DNA of 64,000 nucleotides from Latrodectus hesperus (GCA_037975125.1 CM075858.1:70032042-70096041), one strand, 5' to 3'. Shown: positions 31,941-42,704, counted from the stretch's first letter. Translations and numbers: made by a program. The notes: generated from the sequence alone by a model not told the origin.

Positions 31941-32673
31941 CTAGAAAAAAACACCTGTTAAAAAATTTACCTGCTATGATACTAGTCGAGTTAATTGGGA
32001 TCTGGACCAGATCCCAATTATTAGACCAATTGGATTGGGACCAGACTGAACTTGATGAACGAACATCTCGATATGGTTAGTGCTTAAAACAAATAAAAAG
32101 ACTTATGATACAGAATTGAACTTTTTTTTAACAGTAAGAACTCTTAATTTTTGGACTTTATATAATATCTTAAGAACTTTATTTCAGAACTTTAATTTAA
32201 GATTTAATATTAAGAAAAAAAAATTATGTTAATTTAATTTCAATGACAGTTGAATTATTTTATTATTTTGATATTTTCATTTTAAGTGAAGTGTATTGAT
32301 TTATTCTAAAACTTGATAATTTATATTGTGGTAAGAGAATTTTTAAATTTTAATTTGAATATTTTGTTTGAGTTTTCTGAGATGTAAACTCAAAGGTGGA
32401 ACTATACTAGAAATCTTGGCGATCATCAAAAAATAATGCAACCCTCTTTGCCAATTGAGAATTGATGACGTCAGGTGGAAATTCCATGTTCCCACGCGTA
32501 AAAAAGTAATCAGAATGCTACTATGTTTTGATCTGTAACGAATATACATGCATGCACAATAAAATTATAAATATTGTAAATAATTTCCTGTAAATATATC
32601 ATTTTATAATGTTTCTTAGTAATAACTAGATAATTATAGGCATTGGAGAATTTTTCTTTAAACATTTATGTAG
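31941..32673. other. AT-rich DNA with a short palindrome and a CRE-like octamer
   Basis: A 27-base palindrome (13-bp arms, GGGATCTGG core, one-base loop) lies at about 31995-32021. A perfect TGACGTCA octamer sits at 32466-32473 in a less AT-rich patch. This area may include the long terminal repeat of the BEL/Pao remnant, but no partner copy was found. Confidence 0.4.
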
Positions 32674-32715
32674 GATATAAAGGGAATACTGAATCTGAAT
32701 CCCAGGACGAATAAG
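32674..32715 (+). other. Candidate microexon (42 nt)
   Basis: A T-rich tract and ATGTAG (ending 32673) precede 42 bases that end in AAG and are followed by GTAAGT at 32716, an exact donor consensus. One frame is open throughout (14 codons, DIKGILNLNPRTNK), and the length is a multiple of three. A chance match, or a TATAAA-containing promoter (ATATAAAGGG lies inside), are alternatives. Confidence 0.25.
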
Positions 32716-32721
32716 GTAAGT

Positions 32722-35442
32722 TTCACTTACTAATTGATTAGTTTTTGTAAATATATAGTGTTATTACCAAATCAACTATTTTTTACAGTTTACTATATGT
32801 AACTATTAACATATTTCATGTGCTTATTATTTCTTTGTTAACAATTGCAATCATCTAAAAGTTTTCAATATGTATTACTTTCTGTATAAAAGCTATTATA
32901 GAAGCACAAGTGAATAAAACTTAGGAAAATCACGAAATGATAAACTTCAAAATTAATTACTTAAACTTAATGACTTAATAACTTAATGAAAACTTAATGA
33001 ATTAATGACTTAATAAAAACATTCAAAATTCTTTATAAGCTGTTATCCCCGAAAGCATTGATACCGATTTTTATATAAAATTAAATTAAAAGGTTAAATA
33101 CTTTTAATTTTATTTCTTAAAAAAATTATATCAAATGAGTAAATGACGTAGGTAAATATAAATGATATCATAAGGAAATTATTCGTTAAAAGAAGCTTAT
33201 CTAAGTAGTTTTTTTTTGTGTTTTTTGAAGTATATCTGTGTATTTATATGTAGCTTTCTCCTCGATATTCAGGATGGATTTTTTAAAATTTTCTGTTTAT
33301 TAATAGATTATTTGTGTAAATTGGTTGAAAATTTTAAAATAATTTATAAATTTAATTATATATTTCAGTTTTTACATCGAGTGTACTTTCTTGTTAAAAA
33401 TGCAGAAGTGTTAAATAAACTCATGAGCGAAATATTTTTTTCCTGAAGAAATAGATTTTATATTGTAACTATTAACATATTCTTACTTAATAATTTATTA
33501 GTTTATATGATAACATTTTGAAAAATTTGATTTGTAGCTAGCTTCTTAATTTTCTGCATAAAAATTGATAAAAAACAAAACAACTTTATCATAATCGGAA
33601 TTTCAATAAGATATTAAATAATTCATTTAAAAATAAAGGAAAGCGAATTATTCGTATTTCATTATACACATATTAAGAAAAGTAAAAATATTATAATAAA
33701 TATCACATCTGTTTTCTTAAAAAGATAAAACAGCTTATCAATATTTACATCTTGTGAAAACCAAAACTAAAGTTTCAAAACCAGATTTTGTATGAAAGGG
33801 AGAGAACTGTTTCCTTCCCCTCTCGCAGATACATCTGCACTCTGCTACCGCTCGCCTTGCATTTTCATGTTTTTATTACTCTAAGTTTGAATGCTGATAC
33901 CGGAAATGATTCAGTAAAACATCTTTGTTTTTCAACTAAAACTTTTTATTTTGCTTTATTATTTTCAATTGCTTAGTTATAGGAACAATGTTATAGCATT
34001 AAACTTCTTAAAATTCATAAAAGTAAGTTGGAAAAATGCACTCTCTTTTTAAGAATGATTTCATCATTTTGGAATTTGATTTCTTTCATTAAGTGTATCT
34101 GTTGTATCAATTCTCTATAAAGAAAATAATTTTGCCGCTGAAATATTCGGCGTTAAAGTGTGAATGCCGCATGGAACAAAGTGAATCTTATACTAGGAAA
34201 CTGGCATTTAGCAAAGCTATGCTTCATTTCCATATATTTTGATATCAGCATCGGAAATTCATTAAAACCGTAATTCATAGTCATTTGAATTTATTGTATA
34301 ATTATTTATGCCGTGATCCACACCATTTTAGACTTCTGTTCTTTTCAATAAAATTAAACATTTTTCTTCCTCTTTAAAATCCTCATCTCTGCGCTGTAAG
34401 TAGAAAAAGTATGTACGGCACTGGATCGCCAATTCCTTTCTTCTATACAAAAACTGGATTTGGTTTCCATCTAGGTTAGGGATAGTTGTAGCGCTTCCAA
34501 GTGTGTTTTAATGAGTAGATTTTAATTAAAATAATCTTTGAGTGAAAAAAGTAACTGTTAAGCGGCAAGCATCCACAGGATCCCACAGTAAAAATTAATT
34601 TTCATGTTGGAATTTTGAATTGCAATTAATAATAAAATTGCGTCTTCCTATATTTCATGTTACAACATCATTTATTTAAATGAAACATGCAATTCCGATT
34701 TAAAACTTTCTCAAATTTTAGTTCAAAATAAATGCCATTTTAGAAATACTGATTTAGTGGTAATAGAACAGATAATACATATAATAATATGAAATATACA
34801 GATAATAATATGAAAATATTTATATTTTCATAAATTATGAAACGTGTTTCAACTGTTAATATCAAATTAACTTTTCTGTTTAATATCAAATTAACTTTTT
34901 GCTGAAAACATTAAAATCATTTATTTTTCCAAATCTTTTTAAATTTTAAATTACGTTTTTTCATATTTTGCATTTATATCTTTCTGATAACATTGTTTTT
35001 GTAAAATACAGTATGCAAATATTTCATAAAGAGCTCTCACCCCAGAAATGTTAATAGTAAATTAATTCTTGAATATTATTCCCCAAATTTTCAGTAAGGT
35101 GAAGGCTTTAACCTTTTATAGTGTTCTACTTACATTCATTGAAAATAGTCATTGGCACCAATATTTCTTAAATGCTGTTCTCTCTCTTTTACTACAATAT
35201 TTTTATTTATTTTCAGTGGTAAATATATTCGATACTTTTAATTAATAATGTTTATTTCATTATCAAAATATATAAGTAGTTAAAAAAATTTTTAACAAAT
35301 TAAAATTCTTTTGCATGAAGTTTGAATTTTTACTATAACTTTCCCATTCGTATACTTCAAGGTCTCTTTGTTTTCTGGTTGAATATTTTCATGTTCTGTA
35401 ATCTTAATTTTCTATTTTCAACTTTATTTATAGAAAGGGTTA

Positions 35443-35449
<7 letters not shown>
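32722..35449. other. AT-rich DNA with a less AT-rich patch at 33.78-34.5 kb
   Basis: No gene is recognised. Between about 33780 and 34500 the base composition is visibly less AT-rich. Two weakly similar segments (CGGAAATGATTCAGTAAAAC near 33901, CGGAAATTCATTAAAAC near 34253) suggest an old duplication. A 62-residue open frame at 33788-33976 has no recognisable domain. Confidence 0.4.

Positions 35450-35525
<76 letters not shown>
35450..35525. repeat. (TA)n microsatellite
   Basis: About 76 bases of pure TA dinucleotide. Confidence 0.98.
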
Positions 35526-35528
<3 letters not shown>

Positions 35529-36167
35529 TTGACAATTACTGGGGTTGAAACTTGTCCTCACTCTGAAGGTGGCTGCATAATTATTGGGCCATAGCAGTCC
35601 TTTTAAAAGGTGTTTTATTTTTGATTATTTTAGTAAGGCTTGGCATCAAAGGTATTGGAATTTTTATTCATCTTTATATATATAAAGTTACGAGATAGCA
35701 GAAATTTTATGCTTAATAACTCAGCAAACAGCTGAAATATTAGTCTTTTTAAATACATATTACAAATTTTTTCCAAGATTTTCTTAAACTGTTCTTATTC
35801 CTATGTCATAAGGAAGGTAATTTTGAAAACTCTCAATCATTCACATTGATAATTGTACACGTTGAAAGCTGAAGCGCAATACCTAGTTTCCAATTGTTTG
35901 GGATTAAATGTAATTTTTTCCCGAAGAGTATGATTATGGCAGCCATGACTAGGGAAATCGGTATTCGACACCTTGAAGTGTTCAACTTAACAGTCGAAGA
36001 CAGTTTTGAAGTAATTCTTACACCCACTGCCAGTTTTCTATTGATAATATGGATCTTCTGTAAATATTCTATCAAGATATATACTTGGAATTTTTTGGAA
36101 TTTCCATTTTAGCAATTCATTAATTTGTTCACAACTTATGAAAATTATTTTGGAAAATTTTCATTTT
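35526..36167. other. Unassigned, less AT-rich segment
   Basis: Both strands are open for about 220-240 bases (plus 35894-36112, minus 36075-35833). Neither translation is recognisable. It may be part of an unidentified repeat. Confidence 0.35.
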
Positions 36168-36322
36168 GTTTGTCGTTCAACAAGCGTTTTTGGATATCAG
36201 GACTAATTAATTGGGACTTAAAGTTCAAAAGGTATATCAAACCACTACAAACATCCATACCCAATGTGTGATTCGAATCCTCGTAGCGTTTAATCGAAGA
36301 ACACTCATTCGGTGCCACCACA
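36168..36322 (-). mobile_element. Diverged SINE of the 185-bp family
   Basis: Read on the minus strand it follows the SINE at 37267 from the A-box region to the tail. It has CACCGAATG near its start, a B-box region GGATTCGAATCACA, then GGTATGGATGTTTGTAGTGG, TTTAAGTCCCAATTAATTAG and GTTGAACGACAAAC. Many substitutions show it is an older copy. No direct repeats are visible. Confidence 0.82.
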
Positions 36323-37200
36323 CTAATTTTTCTAAAAAGGTGTACGCAGTGTATATTCAGATATGTTGGATGCCTTTGTATTTTATGGGTCCGTTTATGA
36401 CATTCTGTTCTATTTAATATAAACAGTAGACATGGAGTGCTTCGAATAAGAGGTTGAAATAGTATGAAGGTAAGAATAATAGTGATAAATTTAACATTTA
36501 TAATAAATTTGTCATTTGAATTTTATTGAATCTTATCATATTCAAGATAAAGAATGATTTTTTTCACTACATGCAGCCTTTAAAATATGCTTATATTTCT
36601 CCGATTATTTTACTATGAATAATTCTGTGTTACAGAAATATGTACGATATTGATATTGTATTAATCCATAATGCATTTCTTGGTATATTAGGCCTCTGTG
36701 TCCTAGTAATTTACGGTATTTTAGCATCTTGCACAAGTGGAAGTTTCAATCCTGAAAGCTGTTATTAAACATTTGAACATCCGCTTTTCATGAATTTTTT
36801 TTTATGGATTGTAAGTTATATTCGCGAAGAGCAAAATTCGGAAAATTCCCTACCAGTTACCCAGAAAGTCTTACAAGTAGCAACTTTAAGTTCTATTTTC
36901 CATTTTTGAACCATTATAAGAATCGAATCTGGGGCCATCCATTCCAAATAATGTTATTTTATTGCCAAATCCCGGTGATATCAAATAATAAGAATATTGT
37001 TATAGTAAATGAAACGCAACCCCTAGGTTGTTCAAGTTTTTAGTCATAGCTATGACTAAAAATTTTCTTATGGCTTAATAGATTCCAGTCATTCCTAAAA
37101 CAATTAAATTGCCACTATTTCAATAATTTTTTCTTTAACTGCATGTGTCCCACAAGATTCTCAACAAAATTTTAAACAAATGTATATATATATACAAAAA
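36323..37200. other. AT-rich DNA with a 26-bp palindrome
   Basis: A perfect 26-bp palindrome with no spacer (half-site TTTTTAGTCATAG) occupies 37037-37062. A 79-residue open frame at 36804-37043 is unrecognised. Nothing else is supported. Confidence 0.5.
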
Positions 37201-37560
37201 TTTGGTTAGCACTATGGCATACTGTTTAACATTTTGAGACTTTGAATCCCACCTTGGGGTTGAATGGGCCGAGCTGGCAGCCGAATGGTTAGCGCTCTTA
37301 CCTTCGGTTCAACAGTTCGTGGGTTCGAATCCCATCTTGGGCATGGATGTTTGTAGTGGTTCGGAATCCACTTTAAGCCGTAAGTCCCGGTCTAATTAGC
37401 CCTCGTGTGCAAAAAATGACCGTTGAGCGACAAACAAACCAAACCAAACAAACCTTGGGGTTGAATGTTAATTGTTGTTCGAATCACTTTAATCTGTAAA
37501 TTAAAATCTAATTATTTGTGTGCAAAAATAGCCTCTGAGCTACAAACAAACAAAAACTTA
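37201..37560 (+). mobile_element. Old SINE of the 185-bp family, split by a younger copy
   Basis: The left part (GGTTAGCACTATGGCATAC, then TTTGAATCCCACCTTGGGG) and the right part (TTGTTCGAATCACTTTAATC, GTGTGCAAAAATAGCC, GAGCTACAAACAAACAAA) together give a diverged copy of the same SINE. It is interrupted by the younger copy at 37267-37451. Confidence 0.72.
37267..37451 (+). mobile_element. Young tRNA-derived SINE, 185 bp, 16-bp TSD
   Basis: The head has GGCAGCCGAATGGTTAGCGC (A-box region) and a perfect B-box in GGGTTCGAATCCCA, then TTGGGCATGGATGTTTGTAG, and the tail ends ACAAACAAACC. Direct repeats ACCTTGGGGTTGAATG at 37251-37266 and 37452-37467 flank it. Its twin at 53415-53599 has the same length. 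The promoter boxes appear intact. Confidence 0.93.
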
Positions 37561-37969
37561 AACGAAAAATTTACGTAAGTCTAACAACAGTCTCTATGTA
37601 CTTTACTAATGTTTCACTTTACTTTTCATTGATCTGGAAATATTTTTATCTTTGTTTGAGTTTTTGATTTTTTAATTAAAAACACTGTCTTCTGATTTTT
37701 TATTAAATTATCTGGAATCTCCGAAGATCATTTATGGATTATTATTTAATATTCTTATTTCTCTCAACTTCTCTTTCTCTCTCAATATCTATTTCGATAG
37801 CTATTTCAAGAAATCAAAGAATGAAAGTGATACTTTGTATTTTGTTATACACTATTAAGTTTGTAGAATAAAGAACAAATTGTGCAATTATCTTAATATG
37901 TAAATAAAAATACAATGTAGAGGTGATTATCAAACTGAAAAACACTTTAAGATGAATCAAAAATCTTTT
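37561..37969. other. AT-rich non-coding DNA
   Basis: Nothing supportable is seen. Confidence 0.5.
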
Positions 37970-38500
37970 AATATGGAGTAATACCATTCAATACATGCAA
38001 GAATATTTGGACCTGCCGAGGAGTTGATTTATACAAATTCTGGAGAGAGAGAGATTAGTGGAATATTTTGTATCCCATTGGGAAATATTGTAAAATTTCT
38101 CGGAGGGATGCCGTGGAATTCATTATTGAAAACTCTAAAATAACTGATCAATCATACAGAACTTGTTGTAAGCCAATGTATATTCTCTTGTTACTTTCGC
38201 TTTCATCAAAAATTGACTGGACAGCTGCATGAATAAGTAAATTAATTCTTGAAAATTTCATCTCCTGCCGGAAATAAAGTTTGCATCACAGGAGGGACCG
38301 TTAAAATTTCTCTATACTTCTCCCTATTGATCCTTCTTTCCAGGGTTACGATTAGTCCAGCAGAAAACCACGACACTCCTGTTTATATCATGACAGATCC
38401 ACCTCCATGCTTGTCGGTTGGAGGAAGACCTTCATGATTACGCTTAAGCAGGTATATTTCAATGATGTACCCATTCTGTTGAAGTGTGAAAGATGATATT
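37970..38500 (-). pseudogene. Tc1-family transposase pseudogene (C-terminal half)
   Basis: Read on the minus strand, a DKHGGGSVMI block (38412 down to 38383) is followed by VSWFSAGLIVTLE, RINREKYREIL, MQTLFPAGDEIF, then AAVQSIFDES and a decayed end finishing near GITPY at 37972. This order matches the catalytic half of Tc1-type transposases: a glycine-rich KHGGGSVM block, then the DDN region, the SPDLN..E region, and a C-terminal TPY. The DDN block with the second catalytic Asp and the SPDLN block are not recognisable, and stops and frameshifts interrupt the frame. A diverged upstream part may reach about 38560. It is a different lineage from the Tc1 element at 46226. Inverted repeats were not located. 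Confidence 0.75.
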
Positions 38501-38560
38501 ACTGCCATTTATAAATCTACTAAATTTAGTGAGTGCGACACCATGGTAGACAACGTTTGA

Positions 38561-39795
38561 CTTTAACATCTATGCTAAGTGACTTGAGATGTGCTATCTG
38601 TCGTAAATGTTCCATTCATGAAAGTGCCTACTAACTATAATCATCAACACGGGAAGAATGCAGAGGTTGATTGAGCTTTGAGATAATTATTGCTTCAATT
38701 CGCATTTTAAATATTACAATCAGCTTTAATACTAGTCGGTCTCTTTCACTGCACTTCTCTTTCCGTCCTTAATTTCACTTTGTATAGATTGTCATGCTCT
38801 GCGTATGCTATCTTGATATTAGATACCGTTCTCTACAAACGCCTAAAAAGTCGGATGTTTCGATAACGTGCTCCAGGTAGACGGTCTTTCACAGTATTTG
38901 AGAATAAGAGGTCGATACACATTTTATACTCTTGAAAAAAATCCAAGACAGATACAGAGCTGTAATAAATCTACGGTATTACCAGAATTATATATTTCTA
39001 TTTATATAAAAATCTGATAACTTATATAATGCTTCCGAAGCACATTCAGAAATGTCCTTTACTTACAGGTGTTTTCAATGTTTTGATAACTACCTGTATG
39101 TATATTTGAATACTTTAAAGACCACAATACTTGGAACGTTAATACCCATTGCAATAGAAATGAATTTTCATTTTAGAAATTGGTTTTATTATCAAGCAGC
39201 TTTACTCTGTAGGGATATATTGAAACTGTTTGTTATTTGAGTTCAGTTATTTCTATATTTATGTTTAAAGCAGTTTTTTTTTTTGGAAATAATGTTTGAA
39301 CAGAGGACTTATAATACCATTGATAAAATAGTTTTTAAGATGGTTAATTTGTATGCTTTTAAGAAAATGAATGAAAGCACATTTCACAGCAGAAAAACAT
39401 CTCTACTATTCATTTTGCTTAAGCGAATTAAAATACACGTTTTGCTTCAACACTTAATTCGTGTATTTGATTACTTTTAAAAATGTTATTAAAATTAATT
39501 TGAACTTAAAGTTTATCACAAAAAGAGCAACATGATTTTCCATTTTTAATGGATGTTTTGCATTTATATGGAATTGTGAAAAAGCTCCTAAGTATTTTAA
39601 AAATTATTTCGTGTTTATGTTTGGATGAAAGCTTTGATCACACACACACACAGACAGATATCAGTCAATTACTATTTATTCGTTGCATTTTAAAATATTT
39701 TACTATTACGGAGGAAATGTTAAATTTGATACCGTTACCGGGATTTCTTAAATAAAATAAAATATTATTATTATAATAAAATATTATTACCGTTA
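38561..39795. other. Unassigned DNA
   Basis: It may include decayed N-terminal sequence of the neighbouring Tc1 element up to about 38900, but I cannot align it. Open frames at 39052-39240, 39283-39480 and 39549-39755 are unrecognised. A CA/CAGA microsatellite of about 20 bases lies near 39639. Confidence 0.4.
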
Positions 39796-40755
39796 TTTCA
39801 CTGCATCATACGCCAGAAAGCCTTATGTGGGAAATCTTTGCGCCAAAGGAATGCCATGAAAGTTGTTAGAATAACAAATCTTATTGGAAGCGGAAACAAA
39901 GTTTTGAATCATAGAAAATTTCGAGATTTTTTAAGTGAAATTGATGCGACCTATGGAAATCTGTTATTACACTCCGAAATCAGATGGCTTAGTGCTGGCC
40001 GGTGCCTAGAGTGTTTTTTTGTTTTACGAAAAGAAATACGTTCATTTCTAAAGAATGAAATAAAATCAGACTCTTATGAACTGAAAATTGTATGCAAGAT
40101 ACTTTATTTCGGGCTGATCTTGCATTTTTAATTGATATGATACAACACTTGAACGAATTAAATTTGAAGTTACAAGAAAGGACACAATATTGACAATTTG
40201 TATGGATATGTGAATGGTTTTAGAAGTAAACTAAAATTGTTCAAAACGTCACTAGATCAGAATGATTTTTTTCTGAGTTGCAAAGAACATTACAGAGATG
40301 GAAAATTTTGAAGGATGTACCTTTAAGGATCACTCTTGAAGTACATTGACGATGTAATTGTGGATTTTGAGCAGTGGTTTATAGATTTTACAGAATTAGA
40401 GAGTGATATCACTTTTCACTCATCCATTAACAGTTGCAACTGAAAGTGTAAATACTGATTATTACTTGGAATATTATGTGACCTACAATCCAATCCCTTT
40501 TACAAGAGCAGGACAGAGTCGGGAATAGATTTTTTTTAAAGTTCCTTGGCAAGCGTTTCCCCAAATTAACCAATCTTGGCTTAAAAATGGGTTCGGTGTT
40601 GAGCAGTACCTATCTTTGTGAAAGTGCGTATTTCATAATGAATTTCATGAAATTTAAATGTCAATCTTCACTGTCAAACTTCTTTACACACGCACTGCAC
40701 CTGGAAACATCTAATATTAATGCTGATTATGAAAGGATTGTAAAAGATAAATAAA
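39796..40755 (+). pseudogene. hAT-superfamily transposase pseudogene (ZBED5/SCAND3-like)
   Basis: An open segment (39799-40131) reads HCIIRQKALCGKSL, then NLIGSGNKVLNHRKFRDFL, TYGNLLLHSEIRWLSAGR and FFVLRKEIRSFL. These are hallmark blocks of the domesticated-like hAT lineage that includes SCAND3, ZBED5 and GTF2IRD2. Downstream, in other frames, come DLAFLIDMIQHLNELNLKLQ, ELQRTLQRW, and the C-terminal dimerisation block STYLCESAYFIMNFMKFKC followed by LETSNINADYERIVKDK (about 40597-40750). The N-terminal zinc finger and first catalytic region are missing, and several frameshifts and stops separate the blocks, so it is dead. Upstream homology stops abruptly at an AT-rich run. Terminal repeats were not found. 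Confidence 0.85.
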
Positions 40756-41130
40756 TGAAGCACTAATACAATTTAATGTTACAGTTACATAGTAACTATA
40801 TTAAACATTTCCTTAAAAAATGTGTTTTATTATTTGTGCGGCGCTCAAAACTGTTGAGTAATTTGTACTGTCCTGGTATCAAGTTTGATCTGAACAGCCC
40901 TGTTCTACAGTATTATAAAAAAATCAGTGAAACGAATTCACTCGTTCTCGACAGTAGCTTCAAGACAATTCCATGAAGGCCATTCAATATGTTTCTGTGC
41001 CGGGAAACATCGATGCTGTGCATGGAATTACAATATAACTTAGTTCTGTGAAATATGACGCTTAAGCATTTATTGGAATTAGTATGATAAGTATCAATAA
41101 ACTTTCTATGTTAATTAGCCTAAAACAAAA
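40756..41130. other. Unassigned DNA
   Basis: It may contain the 3' end of the hAT copy. A 66-residue open frame at 40776-40976 is unrecognised. Confidence 0.4.
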
Positions 41131-41395
41131 CAAAAATCTTCTGTGTAGGTTTGCTAAAACGAGAAAAATCCAAGAAACGTTGTTTGAGGAAGAAGCACAT
41201 TGAAGCAAATGGCTACATATTTCCACCGCATTATTACTCATTTTGCAACTGTCGAGTTACAACAGTAAATGTTTAATTCTATTCGGTACACGACTGTTCT
41301 TTTACCAGAAATCATCGAAGAAATTTGGAAAAGGCAGAAGAGGCCAATTCTTCATGGCAATGCGAGATCCCACACATTGATTCAAACAAAAGATA

Positions 41396-42367
41396 GAGGA
41401 AGCTAATCTTCATTTAACTCCAGTCGAGATTGCTGACTACAATAGTATTCCCCCATGGGATTTTCCACAAATATGCTGTCTAAACAATTTTTCTCTGTTT
41501 AGCAAAGAACATACTGATCCCATAATTTTCAAACAAATTTATGGTATTCATCGGAATCAATTTCATGATTACTTCCCAGTCTTTACTGATGGATCAAAAA
41601 CAGAAAGACACGTCGGCTGTGGCATAGTTTACGGCACTAATATCTATAGCTATTGTCTTTCGTCAGTCTGTTCTATTTACACTGCTGAAATTGTTGCCAT
41701 TTTGAAAGCTCTTAACATAATCAAGTGCTCTCGCAGCCGCAAATTCTGCATTTATACTGACAGTATGAGCATTTTGAAACAGCTTAATTTTTCTCAACAT
41801 TTTCATCCCCTGATTAATAAAATCTTAGTTTTGTTAAATGAAATGTCTCGTAGTGGTTTCGAAATATTGTTTTGCTGGATACCTAGTCATGTCGGTATTA
41901 CTGGCAATGAATTAGCAGACTTAGCTGCTAAAGAAGGTAAAGACCCTATAGACCAAGCAATCCCTTATACAGATATCAAGCATTCAATCTCTGTACATAC
42001 GCATTCTATTTGGCAGAACTCTTGGAATACGCAAGTAACAAATAAACTTTTCTGTGTTAAACCTCACATTCGGAACTGGAGTAATATATCATACAGACGT
42101 GCTGACGTTATTTTATCCAGACTTCAAATCGGTCATACTCGTTTAACACATAGTTACATTTTATTTAAGGAACCTGCACCTCTGTGTTCGAGTTGCAAAA
42201 TAGTTTTAACTATATATCATATCTTAATTGAATGTCCAAATTTTAACCATATTCGTCTTACCTTTTTCCACAACACTGTTTTAAATTTACTGGACTTGAT
42301 TGGGGAAATACCTCATCCAAATCTCTTTGCTTTCTTAAGGACTATCAGAATTTTGCACTGCTTATAA
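41396..42367 (+). CDS. LINE ORF2 C-terminal fragment: RNase H plus C-terminal Cys/His motif
   Basis: About 323 codons are open from the LINE truncation point to TAA. There is no native start codon; the frame is the 3' end of a larger polyprotein. RNase H residues are all present: FTDGSK (about residue 63), the Glu in TAEIVAI, the Asp in YTDSMSI, and SHVGITGNELADLAAKE. After it come LSRLQIGHTRLTHSY and CSSCKIVLTIYHILIECP, a C..C...H...C pattern usual in RNase H-bearing LINEs of the I/R1/LOA groups. RNase H removes RNA from the RNA-DNA hybrid during retrotransposition. Expression is not suggested by the context: it lies inside a dead mariner copy with no promoter of its own in view. Confidence 0.9.
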   Translation, partial: EEANLHLTPVEIADYNSIPPWDFPQICCLNNFSLFSKEHTDPIIFKQIYGIHRNQFHDYFPVFTDGSKTERHVGCGIVYGTNIYSYCLSSVCSIYTAEIVAILKALNIIKCSRSRKFCIYTDSMSILKQLNFSQHFHPLINKILVLLNEMSRSGFEILFCWIPSHVGITGNELADLAAKEGKDPIDQAIPYTDIKHSISVHTHSIWQNSWNTQVTNKLFCVKPHIRNWSNISYRRADVILSRLQIGHTRLTHSYILFKEPAPLCSSCKIVLTIYHILIECPNFNHIRLTFFHNTVLNLLDLIGEIPHPNLFAFLRTIRILHCL

Positions 42368-42548
42368 CGCATTCTCTTTACTCCAAAAAAATTTTTAATA
42401 AGATTCAAATTTATAATCTTTTACTGCAATAAACTTGTTTGCCAATTTTATAATGTATATTTTATTCTAATTTCAAAAGTTTTTTAACCTTTCGCTCGGC
42501 GCAGTATGTCCTTTTTGGATTTTGCGCCAGAAAAAGACAATCAATCAA
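41396..42548 (+). mobile_element. Young 5'-truncated LINE with 14-bp TSD
   Basis: The element is flanked by direct repeats TCAAACAAAAGATA at 41382-41395 and 42549-42562. It holds an open reading frame that runs uninterrupted from the truncation point, a 3' untranslated region of about 180 bases with TTTTGCGCCAGAAAAAG near its end, and a TCAA-repeat tail that blends into the TSD. The intact frame and the clean TSD mark it as the youngest LINE copy of the window. It lacks reverse transcriptase and endonuclease and cannot move on its own. Confidence 0.93.
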
Positions 42549-42704
42549 TCAAACAAAAGATATTTTTATCATATAATATATCGAGTTGATGGGCGATACA
42601 CTGTACAGACTTGATTTTCCATATTTTACCTAATTGTGCAGACATATAATTTTGCTTATTTTTATTTCAACGTATCAAAATTAATTTATATACAATTTCA
42701 ATGA

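Larger units (their letters stand above)
41131..42650 (+). pseudogene. mariner-like transposase remnant, split by a LINE
   Basis: Before the LINE, the plus strand has VLLPEIIEEIWKRQKRPILH followed by GNARSHTLIQTK (about 41305-41390). This resembles the second catalytic block of mariner transposases (LLPEVI, ILHHDNARPHT), with the catalytic Asp of HDNA replaced by Gly. After the LINE, TKDIF and IELMGDTLYRLDF (about 42580-42620) correspond to the next block, IELM.HPPYSPDL. The two parts are joined through the duplicated 14-bp target. Other parts are too decayed to align. The outer limits are approximate and no inverted repeats were seen. Confidence 0.6.

Noticed and set aside
32340..32720. Long terminal repeat of the BEL/Pao remnant
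   Set aside because: No second copy is found in the window and no TG...CA boundaries could be fixed, so it is kept only as an alternative.
41396..42367. Host RNase H gene
   Set aside because: TSDs, a TCAA tail and the C-terminal Cys/His motif show it is the 3' end of a LINE.
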